A stretch of 6,783 nucleotides of DNA, from NCBI GenBank assembly GCA_013041835.1, contig JABDRH010000080.1, positions 1 to 6,783 of the forward strand. The letters run 5' to 3'. This DNA is from Desulfatitalea sp. GTDB taxonomy: Bacteria; Desulfobacterota; Desulfobacteria; Desulfobacterales; Desulfosarcinaceae. A program made the translations under genes and the position numbers. Numbering within the stretch: position 1 is the stretch's first letter; each line of letters starts with the position of its first letter. Below the pieces are notes generated by a model, which saw nothing but the letters and a program-made list of their open reading frames with translations, made no database searches and was not told where the DNA came from. Of the stretch, positions 5,330 through 6,783 are shown piece by piece.

Positions 5330-6783
5330 GTAAAGACAAATCCCCCACCCGGCGCAGGTCGCTGTTCGTTGGGCGGCGTTTCCGGCGATGGTTGTTCTTC
5401 CTGCTCGCTATCGTTCGTAGCGGGCGGGCGGGAATGTTCTTCTTCCAGCGGCGCATCGGGCGCACGTTCATCTTCCGGTACGGTGGGGAATCGCTGTTTG
5501 AGGTTTTGCAGTTCTTTTCCAACGCGCTGTTGCAGTTCGGCGAAGGCTTCTTCCAAAGAGGTGGCCATCACGGCTACTCGGCCTTCGCTCATGATGATGC
5601 GTTGCAGTTCCGGAATATTGACCCGCGAAGTGGATTTAAGATAAACGGGCTGAATGAATAGCACACTGTTTTTTACCGGCAGGATGATCATCTTGCCCCG
5701 CACAACGGATGATCCGGCCTGGTCCCATAAGGTAAATTGCTGGGCGATGTTCGGGTCCTGGTTGATCAGGGCATCGATCTGTGCCGGACCGTAGATTAAC
5801 TCACCTTTTGGAAAATCGTAGACAATGATCTTTCCGTAATTTTTTTCATCGCAGCCGGCCACGGCCATGGCGCGCAAGTTGTCTTTGCCTTTGGGGAACA
5901 TGGGCAATAGCAGCATGAAGTCGAGTTTTCCAGGCTCGATCATATCCGTTGTGATAAAGTACGGCCGACGCGGCACCGTGGTCTCTTCTTCCAGTTCCTG
6001 GGCAAAGGTCCAGATATCTTCCTGCTGGAAATAGACCCGAGGATTGGTCTGATGATATTTGGCGTAGAGTCGCATCTGGATTTCAAACAGATCTTTGGGA
6101 TAACGCACGTGGGGCTTCAGATCTTCCGGAAAGTCCGCTTTGTCCTTGAACAGGCCGGGATAAATGCGCTGATAGGCCTTGATGATGGGATCCCGTTCGT
6201 CATAAGCATAAAAATCCACACTGCCGTTATAAGCGTCCACCACGATCTTGACGCTGTTGCGCAGATAGTTGATGGAACTGCCGTCGGCAGTGTAAGACGC
6301 GGCTGCCGGATACCAATCCGAAGTGGTATAGGCATCCACGATCCAAAACATGCCCCGGGGCGTGACAACGCCGTATGGCATTTGATCCAGGCTTAAGTAA
6401 GGCGCAAGATAGTTGATGCGCTCGAGAATCTGGCGCCGCATGAGCAGCTTGCTCTCCTTGTTGATCTTTCCTGAAAAGAGGATGTTTTTCTCACCAAAAT
6501 AGGAAAAGAAAACGAATCTTCGAAACAATGAGGATATGGGCATGCCGCCGTCGCCATCATAGTCGGTGGTAACGTTGCTGTTGCCTTTGGGATAGTCCAT
6601 TTCACCGACTTTGTTGGGAGCAATGGTGTAGGGATAACGCCCGAGCCCGTAGTAGATGCGGGGTTGTTTGACCTCGATGCCGTAGCGGGACTCGGGCGGA
6701 ATGTTATGCACGAACCACGTCATGGTTGTGCCGCTTTCTTGGCTCGCCGGTGTCATGACCAGGCCATAGCCATGGGTGTAGAC
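5326..6783 (-). CDS. UPF0182 family membrane protein (COG1615), C-terminal part only
   Basis: The frame is open to the right window edge, giving 485 residues of the C-terminal half. Family members are usually about 900-1000 aa with seven or so N-terminal membrane helices, which would be off-window. Recognisable family segments (numbered from the window edge) are YTHGYG (2-7), a YGIEVKQPRIYYGLG region, DAYTTSDWYP (150-159) and NSVKIVVDAYNGSV (176-189), followed by RYPKDLFEIQ and LIYGPAQIDALINQDP. The Met at 6756 is internal, because the YTHGYG motif precedes it. This half is predicted to be the large soluble, probably extracytoplasmic domain. The function is unknown; an integral-membrane role is the only safe statement. 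The last 53 residues or so form a Pro/Glu-rich low-complexity tail ending GGGFVFT. The stop TAG (5328-5326) interlocks with the pgm stop. The gene is convergent with pgm, so the two do not form an operon. Confidence 0.92.
   Translation of the reverse strand, partial: VYTHGYGLVMTPASQESGTTMTWFVHNIPPESRYGIEVKQPRIYYGLGRYPYTIAPNKVGEMDYPKGNSNVTTDYDGDGGMPISSLFRRFVFFSYFGEKNILFSGKINKESKLLMRRQILERINYLAPYLSLDQMPYGVVTPRGMFWIVDAYTTSDWYPAAASYTADGSSINYLRNSVKIVVDAYNGSVDFYAYDERDPIIKAYQRIYPGLFKDKADFPEDLKPHVRYPKDLFEIQMRLYAKYHQTNPRVYFQQEDIWTFAQELEEETTVPRRPYFITTDMIEPGKLDFMLLLPMFPKGKDNLRAMAVAGCDEKNYGKIIVYDFPKGELIYGPAQIDALINQDPNIAQQFTLWDQAGSSVVRGKMIILPVKNSVLFIQPVYLKSTSRVNIPELQRIIMSEGRVAVMATSLEEAFAELQQRVGKELQNLKQRFPTVPEDERAPDAPLEEEHSRPPATNDSEQEEQPSPETPPNEQRPAPGGGFVFT

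Noticed and set aside
6754..6756. Met at 6756 as the start of the UPF0182 gene
   Set aside because: The frame continues to the window edge and the preceding residues VYTHGYGLV are conserved in the family, so this Met is internal.

Overview
The window looks like a chromosomal segment from a Gram-negative bacterium. The best guess is a Desulfobacterota (deltaproteobacterial sulfate reducer, Desulfosarcina/Desulfobacteraceae-like) genome. This is inferred from the combination of a split two-subunit ADP-forming acyl-CoA synthetase, a LolA-like outer-membrane lipoprotein-sorting protein, an enterobacterial-type phosphoglucomutase and a UPF0182 membrane protein; no rRNA or other marker confirms it. 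Coding GC is about 53-58% in the blocks counted in the right two thirds, but only about 43% in the leftmost gene.

Layout, left to right. (1) 1-770, minus: a LolA-like periplasmic protein with a clear signal peptide, cut by the window edge near its C-terminus. (2) 771-865: a short regulatory gap with a TATACT -10 candidate and a perfect 6+6 dyad. (3) 866-2904, minus: two overlapping genes for the beta (ATP-grasp) and alpha (CoA-binding plus ligase) subunits of an ADP-forming acetyl/acyl-CoA synthetase. Both catalytic histidines are present (alpha His254, beta His70). (4) 2905-3685: about 780 bp without a convincing gene. It has lower GC and is rich in dyad symmetry, and probably carries the divergent control regions of the synthetase operon and of pgm. 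(5) 3686-5329, plus: a complete phosphoglucomutase (547 aa). (6) 5326-6783, minus: the C-terminal 485 residues of a UPF0182/COG1615 membrane protein that runs off the right edge. Its stop codon interlocks with that of pgm in a shared CTAG.

How they fit together. The synthetase pair interconverts an acyl-CoA plus ADP and Pi with the free acid plus ATP, giving substrate-level phosphorylation or acid activation. Pgm links glucose-1-phosphate to glucose-6-phosphate, for glycogen and cell-surface sugar metabolism. The LolA-like protein belongs to the outer-membrane lipid/lipoprotein trafficking class usually paired with RND/MMPL exporters, which would lie beyond the left edge. These are separate functions rather than one pathway.

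I do not see a clearly new multi-gene system. The most interesting part is the non-coding region upstream of the synthetase operon. Within about 100 bp (3179-3277) it holds four perfect inverted repeats. Downstream lie a consensus TTGACA box, a weak sigma-54-like GG-N10-GC element, and a hairpin followed by seven T on the operon strand. An 11-bp motif from this region recurs upstream of the LolA-like gene.
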